A DNA stretch of 30,415 nucleotides, taken from positions 1 through 30,415 of IMG/VR virus record IMGVR_UViG_3300049728_000029. One strand, written 5' to 3'. This DNA comes from a virus. The notes beneath the pieces were generated by a model. It did not search any database. It was not told the origin of the DNA and was given only the letters and a program-made list of their open reading frames with translations. A program made the translations under genes and the position numbers. Of this stretch, positions 22,475 through 30,415 are shown piece after piece (position 1 is the stretch's first letter; every line of letters starts with the position of its first letter).

Positions 22475-22509
22475 GTGTAATTCTCCTTGAGATGTTATAA
22501 AATTAAAAT

Positions 22510-23475
22510 TTAGTGAAGACTAATAGTAACTAAATCACCAACATTACCAGCACTTGTGAAATAGAAGGGAGTTTCAATAAAGGCAGTTGAGGTTACAGCC
22601 TGTGCAGCAATGGTTCCAGGTGTAGTGGAAAGATTTAAAGTGCCAGTAGAACCATTATAAGTGCCTAATGAAGTAATATAGGTTCCAGCAGCAACACTAG
22701 CTGAAGAAATTATCTGACCAACAGCAAAGGTTCCAGAAGTAGTAGCAGTAACAGTCATAACATTGGTAGCAAATGACGCAGTGCCAACACCACCACCAAT
22801 ACCAGTAGGAGTTGTGGTAGTTAGAGAACCAGCAGTAATGCTATATAAAGGAGCCTGGGTAAGAATAACAGTTCCAGTAGAGCCATTAAAGGTTCCAATC
22901 TGATCAATGAAGGTATTAAGAGGAATGTTAGTGCCAAATACTTGCTGACCAATGGCAGGAACACCAGAAGCCACAGCAGTAATATTTAGTGAGAAAGAAC
23001 CCGCTGAAATAGTGCCAGTAATAGCAGAGGCAGAACCAAAACTATTAGTGTTAAAACTTCCAGCAACGCCAGCAAAAATATCACCGGTGAATAGGTTAGC
23101 AAATACCTTATTACCTATAACGGTTTCATTGTAAGGGTTAACTACAAAGAAATCACCACGATCAAAAAGTGTAACACCATAACCAGCAGGAATAGTTAGA
23201 CCAGACTGCTGAAGGAAGGTAACATTTAATGCCTGCATCTCATTAGCAATAAAGCCAGTAGGAGCAACAGGAGGAAGTGAGCTGAAGTTATTTACAACAG
23301 CAGCTTCTGTGGAAACAGCATAGCTCATCCATCCAAACTTACCAATGACGGCACCTTGTGAACCGGCAGTTAGATTACCCTGACCAGCTTTAACAGTGTA
23401 AAGAGGATTTAGGGAAGCCTTGGAACCCACATTACCTTTTGGAAGATAATTATAAACTTGACTCTGAAATGACAT
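22510..23475 (-). CDS. Structural cement/head decoration protein with two beta modules
   Basis: 321 residues. Residues 1-140 (NYLPKGNVGSKASLNPLYTV, AGSQGAVIGKFGWMSYAVS, GFIANEMQALNVTFLQQSGL, TIPAGYGVTLFDRGDFFVVN) match the gp24-like cement family that stabilises the capsid exterior. Residues about 149-218 and 230-297 are two copies of a short beta module (SLNITAVASGVPAIGQQVFG and VMTVTATTSGTFAVGQIISS, each followed by a T.I...GT.NGSTGT strand), and the C-terminus (IETPFYFTSAGNVGDLVTIS) closes the cement fold. The modules are probably exposed on the capsid surface. The gene sits between scaffold and capsid genes. Confidence 0.82.
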   Translation of the reverse strand: MSFQSQVYNYLPKGNVGSKASLNPLYTVKAGQGNLTAGSQGAVIGKFGWMSYAVSTEAAVVNNFSSLPPVAPTGFIANEMQALNVTFLQQSGLTIPAGYGVTLFDRGDFFVVNPYNETVIGNKVFANLFTGDIFAGVAGSFNTNSFGSASAITGTISAGSFSLNITAVASGVPAIGQQVFGTNIPLNTFIDQIGTFNGSTGTVILTQAPLYSITAGSLTTTTPTGIGGGVGTASFATNVMTVTATTSGTFAVGQIISSASVAAGTYITSLGTYNGSTGTLNLSTTPGTIAAQAVTSTAFIETPFYFTSAGNVGDLVTISLH

Positions 23476-23513
23476 TTAATTCTCCGTAAGAAAGAAAAGG
23501 ATATGTATATTTA

Positions 23514-24509
23514 TTAACCTAATTTTGGTGCTGAAGGAAATAGAGATTCCATACTTGCTTTATCTTTATTAGTAAGTTTAGAATCTTTTGCTATATTAGA
23601 AGCATTATTTTTAGATTGAAGCTTAAAAATAGCACGATAAGTTTTTGTATCCGCTGAAATACCTGTTAAATCTACGTTCATGGCATCTAAACCCATTTTA
23701 TAGATGGCAAGAGTTGAGGCACCTTTAGCATTAACATCAATATCACCAACAACTGGCATTACTTCTTTAGCTGCCTGATAATGAGCTGCCATTCTATTTT
23801 CTATTTTCTTAATCATAGCATCCATAGCAGGTTTACCAATTGGGGTTTCTTTTTCATCGTCCTCATCATCATCATCATCATCAGAAGCAGGAGCAGGAAC
23901 AGCTTTAGGGGCTTTACCTATTTCATCTATAAGACCGCTAATCTCATCCATAGTATCTTTTGGAAGATTAAGTGTTCCAAGTTTATTCATTAGTTTGGCA
24001 GCAGGAGCATCTTTATCTGAATCGGCACCAGCATCAGAATCCTCATCTTCGTCACTGTCAGAATCTTCATCACTATCTTCATCTTCATCTTCATCTTCGT
24101 CAGCAGCAGGTTCAGGCATTTCTTTAGCTTTTACCTTCTTTGATTCCTTATCCTTGTCCTTAAGATTAACTGGAAGGGCATCAGTATCTTCATCACTATC
24201 TTCATCTTCATCACATTCAGGAGCTAGAGAAGTAGGACCAGTTAGAGCACCAAGAATGTCAGGAAGATCAGATAGGTCAGCATCACCAACTAAACGTGAG
24301 CCAAATAAATCTTTTACAGAACCAGCAATACCATTAATCTGCTTATTAAACTTGGCAGTATTAATTTTACGGGCTATTGAATCTAATTCTTCCGGCTTAA
24401 TTTTAGAATCAGCTGCCATTTTAGGAGCAAGATAAGTAGCAAGACACCCAACTACTCGATGACCTAACGGCTGAATTGGCTGAATTGATTTTTGTTTCTT
24501 TATTGTCAT
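23514..24509 (-). CDS. Acidic capsid scaffold protein, split from the protease
   Basis: 331 residues. The N-terminal part (about 10-90) is helical (CLATYLAPKMAADSKIKPEE, KDLFGSRLVGDADLSDLPDI). A very acidic stretch (about 98-222) follows, with runs of Asp and Glu such as EDEDEDSDEDSDSDEDED and a six-Asp run. A helical C-terminal part (HYQAAKEVMPVVGDIDVNAK, LAIYKMGLDAMNVDLTGISA) resembles the C-terminal portion of DUF2213 protease-scaffold fusions. Here it is a separate gene 63 nt after the DUF2213 gene, with its own GGAG site. It should guide capsid assembly and then be cleaved away by the protease. Repeated GAT/GAA triplets make the gene prone to slippage. Confidence 0.7.
   Translation of the reverse strand: MTIKKQKSIQPIQPLGHRVVGCLATYLAPKMAADSKIKPEELDSIARKINTAKFNKQINGIAGSVKDLFGSRLVGDADLSDLPDILGALTGPTSLAPECDEDEDSDEDTDALPVNLKDKDKESKKVKAKEMPEPAADEDEDEDEDSDEDSDSDEDEDSDAGADSDKDAPAAKLMNKLGTLNLPKDTMDEISGLIDEIGKAPKAVPAPASDDDDDDEDDEKETPIGKPAMDAMIKKIENRMAAHYQAAKEVMPVVGDIDVNAKGASTLAIYKMGLDAMNVDLTGISADTKTYRAIFKLQSKNNASNIAKDSKLTNKDKASMESLFPSAPKLG
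23863..23883 (-). repeat. (TCA)7 microsatellite encoding an Asp run
   Basis: Seven TCA triplets on the plus strand read as GAT codons on the coding strand, giving six consecutive Asp in the scaffold. A second simple repeat of TTCATC type lies near 24076-24099 (Asp-Glu repeats). Unit-length changes would keep the frame. Confidence 0.8.
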
Positions 24510-24572
24510 GTTAAAAACTCCATGTAGAGTATAATCTCAAACTATTAAGTAAATTAATTCTTTTTGCGACTT

Positions 24573-25415
24573 TTATTTAGTATGCTTAAACATTGCCATT
24601 CTTTTTAATGCTTTTTTAGCCTCCTCCTTACTTTTACCTGACCATATTTTCTTCCCTGTCTTTTCTGAACGAATTGACCAAGGACCATTCTCTCCAGGTT
24701 CATGAATAATTGTATCAGAAGTAATTAATGGAGTTAGCATATTTTTAATTTTATCAGAGGTGTTAATAGTTTCAGAAATGGAGCAAATTGGATAAAGTAA
24801 ATCAGCAATTTTTTTAGCTATTTTTAAATTATCTGGCTTGTTATCTGCTACACACACATCATGTCCTGCTCTACCTTCTGGAACTATAGCAACATGATTT
24901 CCTTTAATATTTGTCATTATACCATCATAATGAACTCCGTTAAATTCGCCAGATTCTAATACTATATCATAAGCATAAGCACAAGAAATCTCCTTCTGCT
25001 CTTCTGTTTGAATTGCTGCAATAGCTCCGGCAGTAAAAATAACTAAATCATTAACAAGATAAGGTTCTTCAAATCTACATAAAGAACCTGTGGCACCTAT
25101 TTGATGGGCCTTAATATTGGTATTTTCAAGATTAAAAGAAGATAGAGGAATATGAACATCCATTAGTGGAAGATTATTAAAGGTAGAAGCCGCCTTCGCC
25201 AATTCATCTGCTGGTCTTAAAATATAATAAACTCTATTACTTTCTAATGCTAATTGTTCCCAGTCAGGAATTTCATAACCATTATAAGGAGATATTTGAT
25301 TTTTTGAAATATTACAACCTGATACATGTAAAAAACCATTAGTATCATAGGAACGTGAGGTAAGTTTATCGTAGGTTAATCGTTCATTTTTATAAGTAAT
25401 CATTTTACTAATCAT
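24573..25415 (-). CDS. DUF2213 prohead protease-like protein
   Basis: 280 residues. Residues about 12-200 are DUF2213: LTYDKLTSRSYDTNGFLHVS, YNGYEIPDWEQLALESNRVY, LMDVHIPLSSFN, VFTAGAIAAIQTEEQKEISC and TNIKGNHVAIVPEGRAGHDV, with the histidines (MDVH, GNHVA) and the serine of the EISC strand that such proteases use. Residues about 240-280 (NGPWSIRSEKTGKKIWSGKS, EEAKKALKRMAMFKH) form a short separate module of a kind often found at the end of phage head proteins. The start at 25415 has AAAGGA; a second ATG four codons on lacks one. The gene follows the portal and would mature the capsid. Confidence 0.82.
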   Translation of the reverse strand: MISKMITYKNERLTYDKLTSRSYDTNGFLHVSGCNISKNQISPYNGYEIPDWEQLALESNRVYYILRPADELAKAASTFNNLPLMDVHIPLSSFNLENTNIKAHQIGATGSLCRFEEPYLVNDLVIFTAGAIAAIQTEEQKEISCAYAYDIVLESGEFNGVHYDGIMTNIKGNHVAIVPEGRAGHDVCVADNKPDNLKIAKKIADLLYPICSISETINTSDKIKNMLTPLITSDTIIHEPGENGPWSIRSEKTGKKIWSGKSKEEAKKALKRMAMFKHTK

Positions 25416-25463
25416 TTTATATTCCTTTTATATTCCTTTTATCCTTTAATTCCTATAATAAAG

Positions 25464-27845
25464 TTATATTTCTGGTTCACAACTACAATTACAGTTAGGA
25501 TGAAGTGGCGGAACATCATCACCAGAAGAGAATGAGGTATTAATATCTATTGGTCCGTCTGCTTCATTACTGGCACATTCATCACAAGCATCAGAAGCAG
25601 CTAACCAAGATTTTTTTGTAATGCCATGTAATCTATAACTATCTATCTGACCATTACTTTTAGCTGCTCTTGATTCTGTTAAAGCAACCATACGAGCTCT
25701 TGAAGCAGAAAAGGCATGTGAAGAAGATAAAGTAGTGGCTAATTTATCAACAGACCAGTTTTGAGTCATAGCCTTGGTTATAGTTGTATTAATATTATCT
25801 TTGGTTGTTTGATCTATACCTGTTATTAATTTAGCGGCATTATTTTTAGCCCAATTAATACTTTCTTTTCTTGCCTGTTCTGTATAAATAGAATCACCAG
25901 TTATATTCTGTTTAACTTGTTCTGGGAGTCTTAATTTAGCTTCTGCGCTTTGATATCCATTAAAATACAGTTTAGAAAGTGGCTGTTTTAATTTATCAGT
26001 AATTATATTTAGCTTGTCTATATTTAAGCCATAATTTAAATCTTTATAATGTCCACTTTTTCTTATTTGAGAAGTTAATGAGGATAATTCAGAAGATAGA
26101 TGGTCCATTACTATATTATAAATCTTCTCTTCGGCTCTATTTAATTTGACATTATCTAAAGATTTATCAGAAGCAATATTAGAATCAGTAGCATTATCAG
26201 TATCGGGCTCATCTGATTCTTCTTCCCCTTCTCCTTCCTCTTCTGGTTGGGTGGTCTGTGCTTGTTCTGTTGGTTCTGCTGTTTGTCCTAATTTGCCACC
26301 CTGTAAGAAACCACCTTTAGGATTAGAAACATCTATATTGTTATAACCAGAAGTTGGATCAGATGCTACCTTTTCTCTGATTTCCTGTGGAGTAAATACT
26401 TGTGTTTGAGCATATACAGAATCAGTTTCTCCATCACTCTTACGAATAGCTGCCTGTTCTTTACCAGTTATTTCAAAGAGGGGTTCAAAATCAAAAGTTA
26501 AATCTTCCAGTATCTCACCAAATTCAGAAAGCATGATTACTTTGATAAGATGTTCTAAATTCTCTCTAAAAAGACATTCTTGCATATCATGAATATAAGA
26601 ATAATAAACTTTTAAATCACCCTCATTAGTTGGATTTAGCCCAGAAGGAGTAATACCTAATAGAATAGTTAGAGGAGTTTTAGCAACAGCAGCCATATGT
26701 TCCTGTGCCTGTGATTGTAGTTTTTCAAGACCGGATAAATTAGTCTGTATTTTCTCCAATTCCTCTGAAGAATCTAATAAAAATATACCTTGAGAATCTT
26801 GCATTCCAGTAAAGAAACGGGCCTTATCTAAAATCTCCTGATATCTATTTCCCTGTAAGAGCATTTGTAGATTAATTTTTAGAGTTGTAGTAGAATAATT
26901 TTTAAGTAATTTTCCAACAGCATTACGAGTAGATAGCCAATAATCTACATAAGGCTGTGCTAATTGAGATAGAGACATGCCAGAAAAATTATATACTGGC
27001 TTTAATAAATCAGGTAAAGGACGAGACACAAAGGTTAATAGGCGAGAACGATGAACCTTCTGACCATATACCCACCAAGCTTCAGGAACATAGTAATTTT
27101 GTTTGAGTGGCCAAGAAGCATTATAAGAAGCAGGATAAGTTGTAATAGGCTCAATAAGTTTCAAAGCCTTAATGCTATCTCTTTTAATCTTTAATGGGGA
27201 TAGGGTTAAAGGAGTTTCTAATTCTTGACTAACTTCAGTAGATATATTACCTCCTGAATCTCCTAAATCCATAAATATCTGACAACGGCCCATAAAACCA
27301 TCCATAGCTGCGGCAGATTGAAATAAATCCCTAGCCTTTAATTGTTTTAGTTTGGCCTCTATTTTATATATTTGTTCTCCTCTATCTTCCTTGCTTGAAG
27401 TTCTAAATTTAATCCACTTTCTTGTCATTTCTTTAGCAGTTCGTTCAGATAAATCACGATATTCTGTAATTTGTGTAAGTTCTGTCAAATAAGGAAATCC
27501 AGGAAAACCTAATCCACTAAATAGAGTAGCAGTTGAGGCAAATTCCCCAGATAAATAATCATCAAAGGCTATATTATTATTTTTTATAGCTGCAGAATCT
27601 GAACATATTTTAGAGGGGGGAATATAAGGCTTATTAGAATATTGAGGGGTAATAACAGGAACAGAAGATTGGTTCATAAGAGATAATACTTCTGATATTT
27701 TGCCAGAGTTTTTCTGTAGAGCCTCTTCTCTGGCTTTAATAGCTTTAGTATTATTCTCATTTTGCTCTTTACGCTTTCTCTCAACATATTTATTATCAGA
27801 AAGCCTTTTAAAATAGTTTCTTATTGACTTACTTGGATTAATCAT
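25464..27845 (-). CDS. Portal protein fused to MuF-type head morphogenesis domain (793 aa)
   Basis: Residues about 80-500 are a DUF1073-type portal (LFSGLGFPGFPYLTELTQIT, EYRDLSERTAKEMTRKWIKF, LLLGI-like segment TPLTILLGITPSGLNPTNEG, TPQEIREKVASDP), the ring through which DNA enters. An acidic linker at about 520-560 (PEEEGEGEEESDEPDTDNAT) joins it to a MuF/SPP1-gp7-like domain (about 565-793) with ARMVALTESRAAKSNGQIDS, GITKKSWLAASDACDECASN and PPLHPNCNCSC; the CDEC (754-757) and HPNCNC (782-787) residues could bind a metal. In many relatives these are two genes. There is no frame break; the join is a continuous reading frame. Confidence 0.85.
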   Translation of the reverse strand: MINPSKSIRNYFKRLSDNKYVERKRKEQNENNTKAIKAREEALQKNSGKISEVLSLMNQSSVPVITPQYSNKPYIPPSKICSDSAAIKNNNIAFDDYLSGEFASTATLFSGLGFPGFPYLTELTQITEYRDLSERTAKEMTRKWIKFRTSSKEDRGEQIYKIEAKLKQLKARDLFQSAAAMDGFMGRCQIFMDLGDSGGNISTEVSQELETPLTLSPLKIKRDSIKALKLIEPITTYPASYNASWPLKQNYYVPEAWWVYGQKVHRSRLLTFVSRPLPDLLKPVYNFSGMSLSQLAQPYVDYWLSTRNAVGKLLKNYSTTTLKINLQMLLQGNRYQEILDKARFFTGMQDSQGIFLLDSSEELEKIQTNLSGLEKLQSQAQEHMAAVAKTPLTILLGITPSGLNPTNEGDLKVYYSYIHDMQECLFRENLEHLIKVIMLSEFGEILEDLTFDFEPLFEITGKEQAAIRKSDGETDSVYAQTQVFTPQEIREKVASDPTSGYNNIDVSNPKGGFLQGGKLGQTAEPTEQAQTTQPEEEGEGEEESDEPDTDNATDSNIASDKSLDNVKLNRAEEKIYNIVMDHLSSELSSLTSQIRKSGHYKDLNYGLNIDKLNIITDKLKQPLSKLYFNGYQSAEAKLRLPEQVKQNITGDSIYTEQARKESINWAKNNAAKLITGIDQTTKDNINTTITKAMTQNWSVDKLATTLSSSHAFSASRARMVALTESRAAKSNGQIDSYRLHGITKKSWLAASDACDECASNEADGPIDINTSFSSGDDVPPLHPNCNCSCEPEI

Positions 27846-27886
27846 ATTTTATATCTTCCTGTAAAGTAATTTTATAGGTATATTTA

Positions 27887-29458
27887 TTATCTGTAGCCCA
27901 ATCCTAATCCTGCCCCTATTCCTCGTCCAGAACCTAACATATTTAATAAGGCTTGTGGAATTACAACAGGCTTACCATTAGATTCAGCAAAGGCATTTAA
28001 ACATTGGCTCATACAATCTATATTATCATCATGTGTCCCATTTGGAAAAGCACAAATCTCATTAATTAGGTTATTAGTCCAAGGTTTAAAATCTGGTAAT
28101 TTAATTTTTTTAATTTCCCATAAAGGCACAGAATGTTGATTAGCATAAAACACTTTATCTTTATCCTTATATACTGGACAAACTGGTAGATTAGTCGTTT
28201 CTTGTAATCTTTGAACTAATACATCACCATGGGCATTTTTTTCTATAATTATCTTACTTGTTTTAGGATAAGAAGCATATAATACTTTAATCTTATCTTC
28301 CACTTCTGTATATGATAGTTTTTCTGTGGCACATTCTAATAACCAATAGCCATCTGTATCAGTTTCTCCCCAAACCTGTAAACCACAAGGGTCATTCTTC
28401 TCACCCTTATGAAATGCTGGGTCACAACTGATAAATATACGAGAAAAAGTTTGATAATTTAATGCAGTATTTGAATAAAGACTTACAAACTCTTTTTTAA
28501 ATAGTTCTCCCCTACTGTCTACTGGTAATTGATTATATTGAGTTGAGAAATAAGCAGAACCACCAACACCATTTCTTAATGCTTCTATTTCTTTTATGCC
28601 CCATCTATCAGATAATAGCAATTCTTTATCATGAGTTCTCGGGTCTTCTATAAGTTTCTTTCCTTCCCTATCATATAATATAGCTTTTCTATTTAAGTCA
28701 TATTCCATTGGCAAACATAAATGCTGCCATAATGTTCCTTCTTCTGCTAATACATGTCCAGTTAAATCCTTCTCATGGTTTCTCTGGGCTATTAAAACTA
28801 TTATAGCCTTTTTAGGGTCATTCATTCTACTTGCTATTGTCTGATATAACCTATTAATTTCATCAAGAGACACATTACTGTTTACTATATTACTTTGTGT
28901 TATATCATCTAAAATTAATACATTACCACCAGCACCTTGAATACTACCTGTGATTGTTATACTTGTTCTTGTGCCCTTTTTTGTATTCTGAAATATATTA
29001 TTATTATCCTGCTTCTTATTGAATGCCCAAGAAATATCAAAGGTAGATTTAAACCAAGAAGAAGATAGTAAATCATGTGAGGCTACTGATGTGCTACTTA
29101 AAATCCTATCAGAGCCAGCAATACTTAATATAGATTCAGAAGGATTATGTAGCCAAATCCAACAAGGGAAGCAAATAGAAGTTATAGTTGTTTTAAGACT
29201 TCTTGGAGGAACTGATATAACTAATCTTTTCTTATTTAATTTGCCCTCATATAATGCTTGTAGACTATCAGCAATCATCTTTATATGCCAGCCAGTTGTT
29301 AGAGGCATAGAAGGATTTATTATAGGCCAAGAAGCTAATACAAACTCATAAAAAGAATCCAGATAGATGCTTTTTCTTAATTCATGCTCAAACTTTGCTG
29401 TTTCTTGTTGTGAGGGCATGTTAGAAGCTTTATATTTTTTATGGTCTATATAACTCAT
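27887..29458 (-). CDS. terL: Terminase large subunit
   Basis: 523 residues. The ATPase part has a Walker A motif VPPRSLKTT (83-91), Walker B LILDD (181-185) and motif III VLIAQRNHEKDLTGHV (221-236). The RNase H-like nuclease part has SCDPAFHKG (D346), IIEKNAHGD (E406) and GTHDDNIDCMSQ (D477/D478). It pumps DNA into the capsid at the portal and cuts concatemers. The PPRSLK form of Walker A and the HEKDLTGHV motif recall terminases of phages in Alphaproteobacteria (weak host hint). The start at 29458 has an AAAGAGA leader. It is followed by the portal gene after 41 nt. The motifs appear intact. Confidence 0.93.
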   Translation of the reverse strand: MSYIDHKKYKASNMPSQQETAKFEHELRKSIYLDSFYEFVLASWPIINPSMPLTTGWHIKMIADSLQALYEGKLNKKRLVISVPPRSLKTTITSICFPCWIWLHNPSESILSIAGSDRILSSTSVASHDLLSSSWFKSTFDISWAFNKKQDNNNIFQNTKKGTRTSITITGSIQGAGGNVLILDDITQSNIVNSNVSLDEINRLYQTIASRMNDPKKAIIVLIAQRNHEKDLTGHVLAEEGTLWQHLCLPMEYDLNRKAILYDREGKKLIEDPRTHDKELLLSDRWGIKEIEALRNGVGGSAYFSTQYNQLPVDSRGELFKKEFVSLYSNTALNYQTFSRIFISCDPAFHKGEKNDPCGLQVWGETDTDGYWLLECATEKLSYTEVEDKIKVLYASYPKTSKIIIEKNAHGDVLVQRLQETTNLPVCPVYKDKDKVFYANQHSVPLWEIKKIKLPDFKPWTNNLINEICAFPNGTHDDNIDCMSQCLNAFAESNGKPVVIPQALLNMLGSGRGIGAGLGLGYR

Positions 29459-29559
29459 ATTTTTATCTCTTTATTTTTATAACTATGATAAAACTTTTTA
29501 TTGAAGACGCTTATAACCCATTCTCATAAATAATTTTAATAAAAGCTGCTGAATAACTG

Positions 29560-30156
29560 CTATATTTCATTAGTTATATCACCATCAATTGTATTATCAG
29601 AAAGGGTGGGAAGGGATATAATAGATGGTTCTTGTATTGTCTTTATAACACTCATTTTAAGTAACATTTCCTTTCTTTCTTCTATATTAAACTTTGTAAA
29701 ATCATAGATAACATTATTAGTCTTATTCATAACATTGACATTAATATTATCATTTGTATAGCCTAATATTTTTGCCATAAGTGTTAAACTTTGATTTACA
29801 GCATTTAATTTTCCTGTTTCCATGCCTAATTTAATAACTTCATCTAACTTTGCTAATATACCTTCTACACTTCTTGTAACAGAAATGGCAGCTTTATTAA
29901 TAATAGTAGTTTGTAATTTATGAATTCGTGCTATTACTTGTGGTCTATCTAATATACTATAACCATAAATCTCTCTTGAATGTTTACTTGGATTGGCTAC
30001 TTTACATGGGTAGGCAATATCAAGAGCAGCAATTACGTTTTGTTTATTTTTTACATATTCCTGACAAAATAGTTCTTCTTTTGCCGTTAGCTTATTAATT
30101 TTCTTACTAATTTTATCAGAATTGTTAGCTTTAGGCATGGGCATACTTCTTTCCAT
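29560..30156 (-). CDS. terS: Terminase small subunit
   Basis: 198 residues. Residues about 18-80 form the DNA-binding Terminase_2-like region: KLTAKEELFCQEYVKNKQNV, AALDIAYPCKVANPSKHSRE, YSILDRPQVIARIHKL. A middle helical part (EGILAKLDEVIKLGMETGKL, AVNQSLTLMAKILGYTN) suits oligomerisation, and a polar C-terminus would contact TerL. Two starts are possible: ATG at 30156 close to the stop of the previous gene, and ATG at 30144 with a GGAAAGAAG leader, which I think at least as likely. A 101-nt stretch without a recognisable gene separates it from terL; I see only a 9-codon open frame there. Confidence 0.85.
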   Translation of the reverse strand: MERSMPMPKANNSDKISKKINKLTAKEELFCQEYVKNKQNVIAALDIAYPCKVANPSKHSREIYGYSILDRPQVIARIHKLQTTIINKAAISVTRSVEGILAKLDEVIKLGMETGKLNAVNQSLTLMAKILGYTNDNINVNVMNKTNNVIYDFTKFNIEERKEMLLKMSVIKTIQEPSIISLPTLSDNTIDGDITNEI

Positions 30157-30159
30157 ATA

Positions 30160-30415
30160 TTAGTAATTAGATAAAAAAATGTATTCATCAATCAAGTTTT
30201 TATAGGCTTCTTTAACTTCTTTTAAATGGAAACCTGTTTTTATAACTAATTCTTTAATAAGGCTGTCATTATTTTGAGCAATTATTCGTCTATTGCTATC
30301 CCTATTATTTTTTAATAGAGCAAGTAATGGTTCTGCTAATGGATTAAAACTATCGGATAAAAAGTCCATAAAATAGTTTAATTCATGTAATTTCTCATCA
30401 TCAATAGGATAATCT
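30160..30415 (-). CDS. Small gene before terS, start outside window
   Basis: A frame ending at TAA 30160 is open all the way to the right edge: upstream of the ATG at 30369 it reads DYPIDDEKLHELNYF without a stop, and that ATG has no ribosome site. The true start is therefore probably beyond the window. The visible 84 residues are helical and charged (LSDSFNPLAEPLLALLKNNR, NDSLIKELVIKTGFHLKEVK, YKNLIDEYIFLSNY) with no domain I recognise. The location just before terS suggests a packaging- or regulation-related small protein, without proof. Confidence 0.55.
   Translation of the reverse strand, partial: DYPIDDEKLHELNYFMDFLSDSFNPLAEPLLALLKNNRDSNRRIIAQNNDSLIKELVIKTGFHLKEVKEAYKNLIDEYIFLSNY

Noticed and set aside
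23995-24435. Plus-strand Ser-rich open frame
   Set aside because: It is the complement of the Asp/Glu triplet repeats of the scaffold gene; low complexity and no supporting ribosome site or neighbours on that strand.
29459-29559. Tiny gene between terS and terL
   Set aside because: Only a 9-codon open frame (MRMGYKRLQ) is present, without a convincing ribosome site.

Overview
The window is an AT-rich (roughly one third G+C by eye) stretch of a tailed-phage or prophage genome. Every gene I support lies on the minus strand, so the map reads from right to left. The content is a nearly complete virion-structure block for a phage with a contractile tail (myovirus morphology), followed by the start of a probable lysis region. 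Family content (DUF1073-type portal, DUF2213 protease, DUF2184 capsid, DUF4054 neck, DUF3383 sheath, DUF3277 tube, Dit-like, Gp138-type spike, gp25/W, J and DUF2612) matches a module I know mostly from myophages and prophages of Pseudomonadota. The terminase style suggests Alphaproteobacteria, but I hold the host assignment with low confidence. No integrase, repressor, tRNA, IS element, CRISPR array or defence gene is visible.

Layout from right to left. DNA packaging (30415-27887): an open-ended small gene, terminase small subunit and terminase large subunit. Head (27845-21365): a portal fused to a MuF-type head-morphogenesis domain, a DUF2213 protease, a separate acidic scaffold, a cement/decoration protein and the major capsid protein. 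Head-tail connection (21283-18822): an unknown protein, DUF4054, an HK97-gp10-like tail-completion protein, a head-closure-like protein and a neck/tail-terminator protein. Tail (18749-14150): sheath, tube, a tail-assembly chaperone with a probable -1 frameshift product, and the tape measure. Baseplate (14150-8980): Dit-like, plug-like, hub, spike with iron-binding tip, gp25-like, J-like and DUF2612. Fibres and surface proteins (8943-1139): two tail fibres sharing an N-terminal attachment region, a modular surface protein, a tiny beta protein, a cysteine-rich virion protein, a 1055-residue repeat protein and a companion Ig-like protein. Lysis-like region (1072-1): a small membrane protein, a coiled-coil protein, a membrane-anchored coiled-coil protein and a holin-like protein cut by the window edge.

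The most interesting points are these. (1) A second chaperone frame was recovered that has no start codon of its own; it is joined by a T TTT TTT slippery site and followed by a GC-rich hairpin. (2) One small Gly/Thr/Ser-rich beta module recurs five times in four unrelated structural proteins (cement, neck, sheath, baseplate J), and a different module is inserted in the 193-residue surface protein. (3) The baseplate plug protein looks circularly permuted. (4) The 1055-residue fibre has about 21 repeats of about 20 residues, with recent DNA-level duplications. (5) TGA is absent as a stop codon in all 35 readable gene ends.
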